Below are positions 43,103-51,326 of a DNA stretch of 64,000 bases, in pieces; within the stretch, counting starts at the first letter, position 1, and every line of letters starts with the position of its first letter. The position numbers and the translations under genes are program-made. Source of the stretch: Caballeronia mineralivorans PML1(12) (GTDB taxonomy: Bacteria > Pseudomonadota > Gammaproteobacteria > Burkholderiales > Burkholderiaceae); assembly GCF_001028175.1 (NCBI RefSeq), contig NZ_AEJF01000143.1, positions 1-64,000 of the forward strand. The letters run 5' to 3'. The notes under the pieces are model-generated. The model was not told the origin of the DNA. It worked only from the letters and a program-made list of their open reading frames with translations, and did not search any database.

Positions 43103-44797
43103 TCATTGCCCGTCGTTCGTGCCCACGTCTGTGCCCGGCGTAAACGAGACGCCGCGCAGCACTTCGCCGAAGTTGGCGGAGCGGAGCGTGACAAAATGCG
43201 CATTCGCAGCAATCGCCGGGCTGGTATTTTTCAGCTCATCCTGGATGGCGACGAGCTTGTTTGGATCCGCGCCGGTGTCGCCGTTCCCGCTCACTGCGGA
43301 CGTCGTCGCCCAGACCGTGACGGTGCCATCGCGGCCAACGTGACCGATCAGGTTGCGGAGACCATCAGTCGCAGGCGACCATGGCAGCCCGGTCGCCGCG
43401 TTGCTGCCGAGCGGGTAGTTTTGCACCGTGTAAGGCTTGCCCAGGTCCAATCCGTTTTGCAGCGTATAGGCCAGCACCCATTTCTTCGTGGCCGCATTGA
43501 ATACCCATTTCTGAAGACCCGCGGTGGATTGCGCAGCCGCGTGCGTGAAGAGATCGGCGCCACCCGCGTAACCGTCTCCTTCATCGGCCACATATAGCGT
43601 GTTGGCGTCGGCGAACCAGATGCCGAACGGGTAACTGAGGGTCGTCGCGGTCTTGTTCGGCGTCGACGGGAAGCCGCTCAGGATGCACATGTTGCTCGGC
43701 AGGCCTGTGGTCGGAAGAGTCGAAGCATCGTAACTGAGCGGTGCACTTGGCAGCGCCGCTTTTGACGAAGGCACGCCGGTACCGTTCGGGCACGCGATCC
43801 CGGTGGTGTCGACGAAGTAGACGGTGTTGACGCCATTGCCGCCGCTGCCCTTGGTCATGTAGACCACGTTATTGAAAACTGTGATTCCGCGAAAGTTGTC
43901 GTCCTTGCCGATCTTGTCGGCGGGCGCGCCCAGTTGGGTAACCGAAAAGCTTGCAAGCGGACTTGGCGTGCCAGGAGTTTGCTGCGCTTCGGGCTGCGTC
44001 GCCTCCGCAACGTATTGCGAGCCTGCGCCGAGGATGACGCCGGTCGGCTGGGGATTACTTCCATTGCCCGCATTGCCGGTCGTGTAGAAGAAGCGCTTTC
44101 CGCCGCGGTCGATCAGGATCGCAGCGCGGCCGTTGTTGCCGCTATAGGCATTCGTTTCGGTGAAGCTGAACCGTCCCTTGCGATCGACTTTGGCCACTGC
44201 GCGGTAGAAGCTCTGCCCGTCGGGATTGGTCGGATCCACGACGCCTGGAGTGTTTGAATTCGACACGTCCAGCACGTTGATCGGAGCGACATAGCCCATG
44301 AAGGTCAGGTACTTTCCATCGTGGGAAAGGTGAAGCCCGATTTCCGACTTCGAACTGAAGCTGGTTACCAGCTGGTCTGTCGTGGTGCCCGCATTCGTCA
44401 CGCTCGGCACTTCGAGCGTATTGATCCGCCAGCCGGATGGCGCCAACTGGTCTAGAAAGATCTTCGACGTGATGCCGAAGCTCCCGTCATAAAGAGCGTT
44501 GTTCCAAACGAACGGGTAGGTGCCGTCGTTCGGCGCGCCGGTTGCTGCGCCGCACCCGCCCTTCGTTTGCGCGCAACCGGGTGGCGGGATCGAGCCAACC
44601 TGCACGTTGGCCGAGCGGTTGTCGTAGACGCTGCGACTGACGACGAGATTCCCCGGTTGAAATGCAGCGTCGTGTCCGTCATCCCGGTCTTGCGCCACTG
44701 CGGTGAGACTAACGCTCAATGAAAGTAGCGCCAGCGCTGAAATGCCTCTGGCAAGGGGATGCTCGCAGGTCGGAAACGTGCGAAAAACTGGCTGCAT
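43103..44797 (-). CDS. Large secreted hypothetical protein with propeller-like repeats
   Basis: A 564-residue protein with N-terminal signal peptide (~17-36: GISALALLSLSVSLTAVAQ). The mature part has repeating beta-rich segments with aromatic and Asp/Gly-rich turns (DGKYLTFMGYVAPINVLDVSNSNTP, DRKGRFSFTETNAYSGNNGRAAI, GITVFNNVVYMTKGSGGNGVNTVYFVDTTG, GIWFADANTLYVADEGDGY compressed), which suggests an eight-blade-like propeller; no active-site motif known to me. Possibly a surface or periplasmic binding protein. Confidence 0.7.
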   Translation of the reverse strand: MQPVFRTFPTCEHPLARGISALALLSLSVSLTAVAQDRDDGHDAAFQPGNLVVSRSVYDNRSANVQVGSIPPPGCAQTKGGCGAATGAPNDGTYPFVWNNALYDGSFGITSKIFLDQLAPSGWRINTLEVPSVTNAGTTTDQLVTSFSSKSEIGLHLSHDGKYLTFMGYVAPINVLDVSNSNTPGVVDPTNPDGQSFYRAVAKVDRKGRFSFTETNAYSGNNGRAAILIDRGGKRFFYTTGNAGNGSNPQPTGVILGAGSQYVAEATQPEAQQTPGTPSPLASFSVTQLGAPADKIGKDDNFRGITVFNNVVYMTKGSGGNGVNTVYFVDTTGIACPNGTGVPSSKAALPSAPLSYDASTLPTTGLPSNMCILSGFPSTPNKTATTLSYPFGIWFADANTLYVADEGDGYAGGADLFTHAAAQSTAGLQKWVFNAATKKWVLAYTLQNGLDLGKPYTVQNYPLGSNAATGLPWSPATDGLRNLIGHVGRDGTVTVWATTSAVSGNGDTGADPNKLVAIQDELKNTSPAIAANAHFVTLRSANFGEVLRGVSFTPGTDVGTNDGQ

Positions 44798-44884
44798 GTC
44801 ATTTCTCCGGGAAAGGGGATTGAAGTTACACCGCGTTCAACGCAAACAATTGCGTGACGTTAGCAGGGGTGTGTGTAGGATTAT

Positions 44885-45271
44885 TTACAGGCCCAGATAG
44901 AACCTGTAGTGGTTTTCCCGCGGCAGAGATAGATTCCCGGGCAACGGTCTATTGCGTGGCGGCAGGCCGTCGAATGCATCGTGCAGGATGCTGCGCAGAT
45001 GCGAACGCCTGACCGGCTCCGGGGTTCTGCAGACGATATCGGCGGCCCTGTCAGGGTCGGCCTGAGTCATGCCGAGATCACGCAACGCGATGCGTAGGCC
45101 ATTTTCGCTGGCGAGGCGGTAAGCGCCCAACGCTGCATTGCATTCGGCGCCGTTCGTCTTGGTGCGTTGCATTCCGGACCTTCTCGACAGCATCCCAATC
45201 AGACTTTTCGGGTAGAGAAAGGGAATGGCGATGAGTTCCCGTTGTTCCGGGCTGGCCAGGGCCTCGCACAC
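44885..45271 (-). pseudogene. Remnant of an iron-containing alcohol dehydrogenase / maleylacetate reductase
   Basis: The 128-residue frame ends with GLRIALRDLGMTQADPDRAADIVCRTPEPVRRSHLRSILHDAFDGLPP, which has the pattern of the C-terminus of maleylacetate reductase-type Fe-ADHs (GLPxxLRDLGM..., DRAAxLA..., LRxLLxxAxxG). The part before it (to ~residue 50) does not continue the family, so the body of the gene is missing. It ends 5 bases before the stop of the MDR gene on the same strand. Judged a broken gene; could also be a short unrelated protein. Confidence 0.45.
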
Positions 45272-45276
45272 TGCAC

Positions 45277-46245
45277 CTAGTCCGCGACTTTCAGAAGAAC
45301 TTTTCCGCCTCTCGCCTGATGGGCGATTGCCGCGCCGATTTCCTCAAGCCGATATGTCGCGGTCACTGGAATTGCGATTTCGCCCGAAGCCACCATCGTT
45401 GCCGCCTGCATGATGGCGCTGGAAATTTGTCCGGAAAACGCTGGATTACCTAGTGAAAAGCCGCGAACAGTCAGGTCATTGAAGATGACCTCGAACGGGC
45501 TAACCACCATGGCCGCAAAGCTTTGGGCTGCGTACGATACGAGGGTGCCGCCAGGCCCCAGCAGCTTGGCCAGGCGACCAGTAGCCTCGCCGCTGACAGC
45601 ATCCAGCGCAAGCCGCACGCGCTTTTCGCCCAGAGCCTCGACCATCTTCCTGGGCGCGTTATCGTCGTCCAGCAAGACTAGTTCGCATCCAGCTTCTCGC
45701 GCGGCACTCATAGCCTCGGCGCGGCGCACCAAACCGAGAGTCTTCACTCCTCTTTGCTTTGCGAGACTGACTATCCAGCGCGATATGGCCGAGTTGGCCG
45801 CGTTGATTACAATCCACTCATCCGACTGCAACTGCACGTACGTCTCGAGCAACAGATGCGCGGAGGGCGGGTTGATGCTAAGCATCGCCAACTGCTGAGG
45901 GTCGGCATCGGCAGGAAGCGCGACCATGCCTTCTGCGTTGACGACCATCCGCTCGCGCCAGGTAAAGCTGCCAATTGGGAGAGTCACACGGTCGCCGACC
46001 CTGACGTTATTGACTCCCGTGCCGACCTTCAGCACACGCCCCGCACCCTCGTTACCAATAACAGACGGCAACTCGGGATGCAGCGGGTACAAACCCTGCG
46101 CGACGAGAATGTCGCTGAAGTTGATTGGGGCATACTCGACCCCGACCAGCACCTGTCCCGTGCCAGGGCTGGCGGGTTCGGGCAACTCACGGAATTCAAG
46201 TCCTGTTGCAGGGTCGCCATATGCGGTAAGTACGACGGCTTTCAT
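45277..46245 (-). CDS. Zinc-independent MDR-family alcohol dehydrogenase / quinone oxidoreductase
   Basis: A 322-residue medium-chain reductase: MKAVVLTAYGDPATGLEFRELPEPASPGTGQVLV is the standard MDR opening. Residues ~80-105 (GTGVNNVRVGDRVTLPIG) form the catalytic-domain loop, and the Rossmann part near 145-200 lacks the strict AAxGG motif (NAANSAISRWIVSLAKQRGVKTLGLVRR), as in trans-2-enoyl-CoA reductase-like members. No Cys/His zinc pattern is evident. Reduces or oxidises with NADPH; likely substrate an enone or enoyl compound. Followed by the SnoaL gene in the same orientation and a TetR gene further upstream. Confidence 0.82.
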   Translation of the reverse strand: MKAVVLTAYGDPATGLEFRELPEPASPGTGQVLVGVEYAPINFSDILVAQGLYPLHPELPSVIGNEGAGRVLKVGTGVNNVRVGDRVTLPIGSFTWRERMVVNAEGMVALPADADPQQLAMLSINPPSAHLLLETYVQLQSDEWIVINAANSAISRWIVSLAKQRGVKTLGLVRRAEAMSAAREAGCELVLLDDDNAPRKMVEALGEKRVRLALDAVSGEATGRLAKLLGPGGTLVSYAAQSFAAMVVSPFEVIFNDLTVRGFSLGNPAFSGQISSAIMQAATMVASGEIAIPVTATYRLEEIGAAIAHQARGGKVLLKVAD

Positions 46246-46298
46246 GATGAAGCTCCTCTTCGATGGACGCCTGAGTAGGCACAGCGCCCGGGTATGCC

Positions 46299-46727
46299 TT
46301 ATGCGGCCTCCGGTTGCGGAATGTCAGCCAATCCGTTGGGGAAGAACGCGCGCGCTGTCGCCACGATGTTCAGCGCTTCGCGTAGCAGCTTGATCTTTCC
46401 GTTTTCGACGTGGATGTAGCCAAAGAAATGCTGCTTGAACGGTCGCTGCGTCGCAACGGCGAGTGCATCCACCTTGTATTCGGCAAATGCACGCTCGGGG
46501 GTATCAATCAGCACGACCGCGTCCCTAAACTCCCACTCAGGAACAAGCTGGAGAAGCAACGCATACAGAGATGCAATTTCGGTGCGCCCTTTGTATTGCC
46601 ACTGCATGCCGAGGTCCGCCAGATACGGAAGCTCGACAACTCCATCTTCAGTGAACAAGGCGGCGACCTCCTTCGGGTTGCGCGTCAGCGAGAGGAATTC
46701 ATTCAAAAGTTGCGCTGCGGTTTTCAT
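46299..46727 (-). CDS. SnoaL-like/NTF2-fold protein
   Basis: A 142-residue protein of the NTF2/SnoaL cone fold: TRNPKEVAALFTEDGVVELPY near the start, LGMQWQYKGRTEIASLY, then RPFKQHFFGYIHVENGKIKLLREALN, which alternate strands and helices as in ketosteroid-isomerase-like proteins. Function is usually a small-molecule isomerase, cyclase or an uncharacterised binding role. Transcribed before the MDR gene (53-base gap), so the two are likely one operon divergent from the TetR gene at 46935. Confidence 0.8.
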   Translation of the reverse strand: MKTAAQLLNEFLSLTRNPKEVAALFTEDGVVELPYLADLGMQWQYKGRTEIASLYALLLQLVPEWEFRDAVVLIDTPERAFAEYKVDALAVATQRPFKQHFFGYIHVENGKIKLLREALNIVATARAFFPNGLADIPQPEAA

Positions 46728-46852
46728 GGCTCATTCCCACACGAGTTTCACGTTGGTAGCGATGCTGGATCGATGTTCGGAATACTTAAGATATCCAGAT
46801 ATCTCCACAATTGAAGTATGCCTACCCACGTCAGACTTCGCTCTGTTTGAGC

Positions 46853-46897
46853 TATAATCTGGAGGTCGATCGTAATTCATAATCAGTATTACGATCG
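46853..46897. promoter_or_regulatory. TetR operator and -10 element in the SnoaL/tetR spacer
   Basis: TATAAT stands at 46853-46858. Eight bases downstream is a perfect 10-base inverted repeat CGATCGTAAT-N11-ATTACGATCG at 46867-46897, 37 bases before the GTG start of tetR, so it would lie on the start site of the tetR promoter. It is a good candidate for a TetR operator controlling tetR and the divergent SnoaL-MDR operon. Confidence 0.6.
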
Positions 46898-46934
46898 TAC
46901 GCCACAATGTCAAGCTATTTCTTCGTGAGGGACC

Positions 46935-47522
46935 GTGGGATATTCGCAGGCAGACAAGGCACGCAGCAGGGAGCGAATTCTCGATGCCGCGGCACGGCAA
47001 ATCAGCGAGCACGGCCTGGACAGCGTCAGTGTTGCGGACTCCATGCAAAGCGCAGGACTGACCAAGGGCGCCTTTTACGCACACTTCGCGTCGCGCGAAG
47101 CCATGATTGCGGAAGCTGCCGACCGGGTGATGCAGCATGGCCAGGCGCGCATAGATCATTTCTTCCGCGTCAAGAAGAAGCCGACGGTTGCGCAGATTGT
47201 GGATGTCTGGCTCGACCCGGAGCACATCGAGAATCTCGGTGACGGATGCGGGATCTGCGCGCTAGCGGGCGAAGCCCGGTACGCCGGACCTGAAGTGCGC
47301 CAGGTTATTGCCGGTCACTTCGAGAAAAACGTGGAGCAGATTGCTCAGGCGCTTGGTGGAGGCAGGGCTGCCACCGCAAGAGCCACTGCCATCCTGACGG
47401 CAATAGTGGGCGCTGTAAGCATGGCCCGCGCGGTAGGCAGCCCGGAGCTCACGCAAGTGATCCTGGAGAACACTCGCGCGATGGTGACGCATCCGGCCTT
47501 CCTGAAGTGCAGTAGTGAATAG
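46935..47522 (+). CDS. TetR-family repressor divergent from SnoaL/MDR operon
   Basis: A 195-residue TetR protein starting at GTG (MGYSQADKARSRERILDAAARQISEHGLDSVSVADSMQSAGLTKGAFYAHFASREAMIAEA compressed), HTH within residues 10-55 with the usual Gly-Ala-Phe-Tyr-x-His-Phe recognition end. The ligand domain has two Cys in GDGCGICALAGEARYAG (~95-110). It faces away from the SnoaL-MDR pair and probably represses it. Confidence 0.87.
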   Translation: MGYSQADKARSRERILDAAARQISEHGLDSVSVADSMQSAGLTKGAFYAHFASREAMIAEAADRVMQHGQARIDHFFRVKKKPTVAQIVDVWLDPEHIENLGDGCGICALAGEARYAGPEVRQVIAGHFEKNVEQIAQALGGGRAATARATAILTAIVGAVSMARAVGSPELTQVILENTRAMVTHPAFLKCSSE

Positions 47523-47786
47523 CGGGACGGACATCACGGGGCGTCCTTAAGTTCGAAAGAATTCCTGATACAAATGAACTGGACGAGCTGTAGTTGGACG
47601 TTCAGAACGTCGGGCTTCGGGCCGATTGAAATGCCGGAATGGCCGACGAGCGCTATGGCGGATAACGCGGCGAATGTGATTGACGCGACGAACGGTCTCG
47701 GGGCATCGGGTCTAAAATTAAAAATAGCGCCGGTCCCTTCGCGGGGGGCCGGTCGTCTTATCCCCTTCTATCAACGGTAGGCGGCC

Positions 47787-48542
47787 ATGAACACTCACAG
47801 TGCGTGTTTCGTTCGCCCGGCGCTGGCTGCGCTTTGCGTGGCTTCGCTCGCAACGCTCGTCGCATGCGGCGGAAGCGTTTGCGTCGGCTTCGACGGTTGT
47901 GGCGGCGGAAACGGGATGCCAAACGTCGCCATATCAGGCACGGCCGCCACCGGCCGCGCGCTCGCCAGTGCGATGGTCAGCTTCAGTTGTGCCCAGGGTT
48001 CGGGCTCCGCCCTGTCAGACGGCGGTGGACACTACAGCATCACGTTCAACGCCACGCTTCCCTGCATCCTCACCGTGACCTCCGGCGGCACGACCCTGCA
48101 TTCGCTGGCATTCGCCGGCGGTACCTTCAACACGACGCCTGAGACCGAACTGATGCTCGTCTACCTCGCTTCGCAACTCGGCACGAACGAGACCAGTCTG
48201 ATTGCGGGCTTGCCGAGCAACTCGCAGTTCCAGCAGGTGCTGGCAAACCAGGCCGATGTGCTGGCTGCGCAATCGGCAGTCGTCACGAATCTGCAGCAGC
48301 GCTATGCGGTCGCGCTGACGGCACCGGCGTTCCTGACGACACCGTTTATTGTCGGGCAAGCAGGCGTCGACAGCGATGTCGGCGCGCTGGCGGCAGCAGG
48401 CGCCATCGACGCTAATGGCATGCCCGATCCGGCCGCCGTCTCGCTGCTGTCAGCGGCGGGTCTCGCTCATCCACTTACAACGACGTCCACACCTTCATCC
48501 GGCACTGGCGGCACAGGCAGCGGCACCGGCGGCATGATGTGA
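47787..48542 (+). CDS. Exported lipoprotein with repetitive low-complexity tail
   Basis: A 251-residue lipoprotein. The signal peptide ends in a lipobox LVAC (Cys27). The mature part is rich in Ala, Ser, Thr and Gly, with GFDGCGGGNGMPNVAISGTAATGRALASA... and an Asp-containing central part (LPSNSQFQQVLANQADVLAAQSAVVTNLQQRYAVAL) that looks helical. The last 25 residues are low-complexity (TSTPSSGTGGTGSGTGG). Anchored in the outer membrane by inference; function unknown. Upstream 47523-47786 shows no other gene. Confidence 0.7.
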   Translation: MNTHSACFVRPALAALCVASLATLVACGGSVCVGFDGCGGGNGMPNVAISGTAATGRALASAMVSFSCAQGSGSALSDGGGHYSITFNATLPCILTVTSGGTTLHSLAFAGGTFNTTPETELMLVYLASQLGTNETSLIAGLPSNSQFQQVLANQADVLAAQSAVVTNLQQRYAVALTAPAFLTTPFIVGQAGVDSDVGALAAAGAIDANGMPDPAAVSLLSAAGLAHPLTTTSTPSSGTGGTGSGTGGMM

Positions 48543-48642
48543 ACTGAGGGGGTGCTGCTTCGTCATGTGCCGTCATGCAGCGTAGGCGATTTCCTTCGCG
48601 GGTCCACTGAGCAGGCTGCCTCAGGCGGCGACCATCCGTCCG

Positions 48643-49299
48643 CTATCCTTTCAGCGCAACCCAGCCAAAGAGCCGTCGCCCGCCAAATCCACTCACCGCC
48701 AGAAACATAACCGCCACGCCGAAATTCCACATCAGGATCATGACCGTGGCATCAATCGGATGAAACAGCGACAGCGCGACCGCGGTCATCGCCGCAACCG
48801 CGAGACTGGCGATCATGGCAATGGGCGTGGGCGCGAGGCGCGCGGCGTGGCGCAACATGATAAGCATCATGAGAGAGAGCGGAATGCCGGTCAGCGCCAG
48901 CGTCGCGAAGCATTGCGCGGCTTCTCCGGCAGACACACCTTCCGGACCGATGCTGACCCAGTTCGTCAGGCACCCATAGCTGATGGTGGAGATCCACACA
49001 GCCAGCGCAGGAACTGGCAACAACAGCCAGCGCCGTGAGCGGCCGGGCACACTGGCAATAAACGAGGCGAGCGCCGCAAGCGTACCGGTGATCATCGCCG
49101 CGACAACGTTAGTGACGAATGCGGGCTGATGCAGCTTGAGCATGAGATCCGGCCTGACACCATGCCCGACCGCAACAAGGGCAAGCATGAGCACGGCAAA
49201 CAGCAGCCAGCAGATAGCCCGGACCGATGGCGGCCCGAGGCGGCGCACGGGCTTCGCGTCCGCGACCAGCGAGTCGATCAGACTGGAAGTGCTCGTCAT
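48643..49299 (-). CDS. nrsF: NrsF-type (DUF1109) membrane anti-sigma factor
   Basis: A 218-residue protein with six predicted transmembrane helices (RAICWLLFAVLMLALVAVGHG, FVTNVVAAMITGTLAALASFIASV, WLLLPVPALAVWISTISYG, CFATLALTGIPLSLMMLIML, AMIASLAVAAMTAVALSLF, ATVMILMWNFGVAVMFLAV), matching the NrsF/DUF1109 family that holds ECF sigma factors inactive at the membrane. Cys residues in ISYGCLTNW and AAQCFATL are candidates for metal or redox sensing, as described for NrsF. Overlaps the sigma gene by 4 bases, so the two are translationally coupled. Confidence 0.8.
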   Translation of the reverse strand: MTSTSSLIDSLVADAKPVRRLGPPSVRAICWLLFAVLMLALVAVGHGVRPDLMLKLHQPAFVTNVVAAMITGTLAALASFIASVPGRSRRWLLLPVPALAVWISTISYGCLTNWVSIGPEGVSAGEAAQCFATLALTGIPLSLMMLIMLRHAARLAPTPIAMIASLAVAAMTAVALSLFHPIDATVMILMWNFGVAVMFLAVSGFGGRRLFGWVALKG

Positions 49300-49955
49300 G
49301 ACTTGACTCCTCGCCTTTCAATCAACTTTCGCAGATTCTTCATCGCACGATGCGTGGCGACCTTCAGCGACGCAATGGACAAGCCGGTCATCGTCGAGGC
49401 CTCCTTCAGGGACAGTTCTTCGAGCTTGAGCATACGGATCGCGTCTCTTTGTCCCGGTGGCAAAGCGTCAATGGCTTCATGCAGTGCACGGGCGTCGGAA
49501 GCGTTCTCCACCAGATTCGCTTCAGGCGTCGCGAAGGTTTCATGCTCAGGATCGAACGGTGCCTCGTGCGCGCCCTGACGGCCCTGACGCCGCAAACCGT
49601 CGACGATACGCCGTCCCGCGATGGCAACGAGCCATGGGCCGAACGGACGCGTCGGGTCATACGTATGCCGGACGGTGTGGAGGGTGAGAAGAATGTCCTG
49701 AACCGTGTCTTCGACATCGTTCCTGTTATTGATCTGTCGCGCGGCCAGGGTCCGCAGATATGGCGTGACCGCTTCGAGCAGCAGCCGGTAGGCTTCCCGG
49801 TCGCCGGCCTGTGAACGGATCATCAACATGGTCCAGTCGAGGCGGCCATCTGCGCGGTTCCCGGGCGTGCCGCCCGGAGGATCGGATGCGCCGCTGCCCT
49901 GACGGTTTTCGACAAGCGTCAGCGGTGGGCCGGGGCGATGGGTTCGGGAGCGCAT
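49296..49955 (-). CDS. sigF: ECF sigma factor (SigF type) of the bufferin locus
   Basis: A 219-residue ECF sigma factor. Region 2 around residues 65-110 contains the -10-binding DVEDTVQDILLTLHTVRHTYDPTRPFGPWLVAIAGRRI compressed; region 4 near 165-215 is LPPGQRDAIRMLKLEELSLKEASTMTGLSIASLKVATHRAMKNLRKLI compressed. The N-terminal ~35 residues before region 2 are low-complexity. ATG at 49955 (MRSRTHRPG) is preferred over the long frame to 50162, which crosses the bufA 5' region. Divergent from bufA; a SigF-like promoter (GTAACC...CGAA) lies on the bufA side. Confidence 0.82.
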   Translation of the reverse strand: MRSRTHRPGPPLTLVENRQGSGASDPPGGTPGNRADGRLDWTMLMIRSQAGDREAYRLLLEAVTPYLRTLAARQINNRNDVEDTVQDILLTLHTVRHTYDPTRPFGPWLVAIAGRRIVDGLRRQGRQGAHEAPFDPEHETFATPEANLVENASDARALHEAIDALPPGQRDAIRMLKLEELSLKEASTMTGLSIASLKVATHRAMKNLRKLIERRGVKS

Positions 49956-50013
49956 GGACGAATTCTGCACGTTTCCGCGGACGTCTTCGCGACAATAAAT
50001 TTTTGCGAGCCGC

Positions 50014-50038
50014 GTAACCTTTTGCGTTCGGCTGCGAA
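50014..50038 (+). promoter_or_regulatory. SigF-like promoter element of the bufferin operon
   Basis: GTAACC at 50014-50019 and CGAA at 50035-50038 lie 15 bases apart. From memory the Caulobacter SigF consensus is GTAAC(C)...CGAA with about 16 bases of spacing, so this is a near match. The bufA ribosome-binding site AGGAG is at 50076-50080. A small stem (AGGTTGC/GCAACCT, 50048-50067) is in the 5' UTR. Position between the divergent sigma gene and bufA supports autogenous control of the operon. Confidence 0.6.
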
Positions 50039-50088
50039 TCTTCGTGAAGGTTGCAAGTGGGCAACCTCCAACCTCAGGAGAATGCAAA

Positions 50089-50421
50089 GTGAGCAAGCAA
50101 TTGAATAGCCAGTTGATGACGATGTCGAGCCTCTCTGTCGCAGTCGGCCTGGCGCTCGCCATTCAGGTCGCGCCGGTACAGGCTCAAACCATGAAGGACA
50201 TGAGCGCGATGCCACAGGTCGCCAAGGACAACATGATGCGCATGCAAAAGGAGAAACTGGAAAAATGCTACGGCGTCAACGCGGTCGCGAAGAACGACTG
50301 TGCGCAAGGCGCGCATTCCTGCGCGGGGCAGGCGACTCAGGCGCGCGATCCCAAGTCATTTGTCCTGCTGCCGGCCGGTGACTGCTCGAAGATTCAGGGC
50401 GGCAAGCTCCAGTCGAGTTGA
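50089..50421 (+). CDS. bufA: Bufferin precursor peptide BufA (DUF2282)
   Basis: A 110-residue secreted precursor. A Sec signal peptide (~1-33, ending VQAQ) is followed by a mature part with four Cys at 60, 71, 78 and 99: KCYGVNAVAKNDCA, HSCAGQ and LLPAGDCSKIQGG. The Cys pattern is that of DUF2282/bufferins, in which central Cys are turned into copper-binding thiooxazoles by the MNIO enzyme. GTG at 50089 with AGGAG 8 bases before it is chosen over an upstream frame to 50044. It overlaps nothing; bufB follows after 14 bases. Confidence 0.87.
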   Translation: MSKQLNSQLMTMSSLSVAVGLALAIQVAPVQAQTMKDMSAMPQVAKDNMMRMQKEKLEKCYGVNAVAKNDCAQGAHSCAGQATQARDPKSFVLLPAGDCSKIQGGKLQSS

Positions 50422-50435
50422 GCGGCTGCCAAGCG

Positions 50436-51326
50436 ATGAAGTTTGCCGATACCACAGCATGCGATGCGTCCCGCCCAATTCCCGCGAGGGCCGGTATCGG
50501 CCTGCGCTTCCGTCATCATCAGCCGGTGATCGACACGCGGCCCGATGTCGCCTGGTTTGAGGTTCACACCGAGAACTATATGGGCGGCGGTCGTGTGCCG
50601 GATTATCTGGACACGATTCGCCGCGACTATCCGGTCTCATTGCACGGCGTCGGACTGTCTCTCGGAAGCGCAGAAGGACTCGACGCCGTGCACCTTACCA
50701 GGGTGGGAAGCGTGGTGGCCCGGCTCGAACCCGGGCTTGTGTCCGAGCATTTGTCGTGGAGCATCAGCGGTGGCAACTATCTCGCCGACCTGCTGCCGCT
50801 ACCGATGACCGAAGAGGCATTGAGCGTCGTCTGCCGTCATGTCGATCAGGTGCAGACGTATCTCAAACGACGCATCCTGGTGGAGAACCCATCGACCTAT
50901 CTCCGCTTCGTACATTCGACGATTCCAGAGTGGGAATTTCTCGCGCACGTGGCACACCGTACCGGTTGCGGAATTCTGTGCGACGTCAACAATATCTATG
51001 TCAGCGCGAGCAATCACGGATGGGATGCGACTGAGTATCTGCACGCGCTGCCGGCGGGCGCGATTGGCGAAATCCATCTCGCGGGACATAGCGTCCGGGA
51101 TGCCGGCGACGGGCAAACCATCCGCATCGACGACCACGGCTCACGTGTTTGCCCAGAAGTGTGGGCGCTATATCGCTTCGCGCTGGAGCGTTTCGGACCC
51201 GTGCCCACTCTGATCGAATGGGACACCGATGTTCCTCCACTCGACATACTGATGGACGAGGCCATGACTGCACAGGCCATACTCGACGGAGCAGGCGATG
51301 AATTCGCACAATCCCACGCTGCTTGA
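50436..51326 (+). CDS. bufB: MNIO (DUF692) peptide-modifying enzyme BufB
   Basis: A 296-residue DUF692 protein: WFEVHTENYMGGG near 40-53, HGVGLSLG, SEHLSWS, ENPSTYLRF, CDVNNIYVSASNHGWDA, EIHLAGHS, DDHGSRVCPEVW and IEWDTDVPPL. These are the His/Asp/Glu iron ligands of the MNIO TIM barrel. MNIOs such as MbnB and BufB convert Cys of a precursor to oxazolone or thiooxazole using O2. Start at ATG 50436; a TTG overlapping the bufA stop (50418) is possible. Its 3' end overlaps bufC by 29 bases, so translation is coupled. Confidence 0.88.
   Translation: MKFADTTACDASRPIPARAGIGLRFRHHQPVIDTRPDVAWFEVHTENYMGGGRVPDYLDTIRRDYPVSLHGVGLSLGSAEGLDAVHLTRVGSVVARLEPGLVSEHLSWSISGGNYLADLLPLPMTEEALSVVCRHVDQVQTYLKRRILVENPSTYLRFVHSTIPEWEFLAHVAHRTGCGILCDVNNIYVSASNHGWDATEYLHALPAGAIGEIHLAGHSVRDAGDGQTIRIDDHGSRVCPEVWALYRFALERFGPVPTLIEWDTDVPPLDILMDEAMTAQAILDGAGDEFAQSHAA

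Noticed and set aside
47700..47765. GC-rich hairpin with an adjacent A/T run, looking like a minus-strand terminator
   Set aside because: No minus-strand gene ends just upstream of it, and the stem needs a G-T pair; left unassigned.
47574..47780. 68-codon plus-strand frame before the lipoprotein
   Set aside because: No ribosome-binding site or domain, and unlike neighbouring coding sequence.
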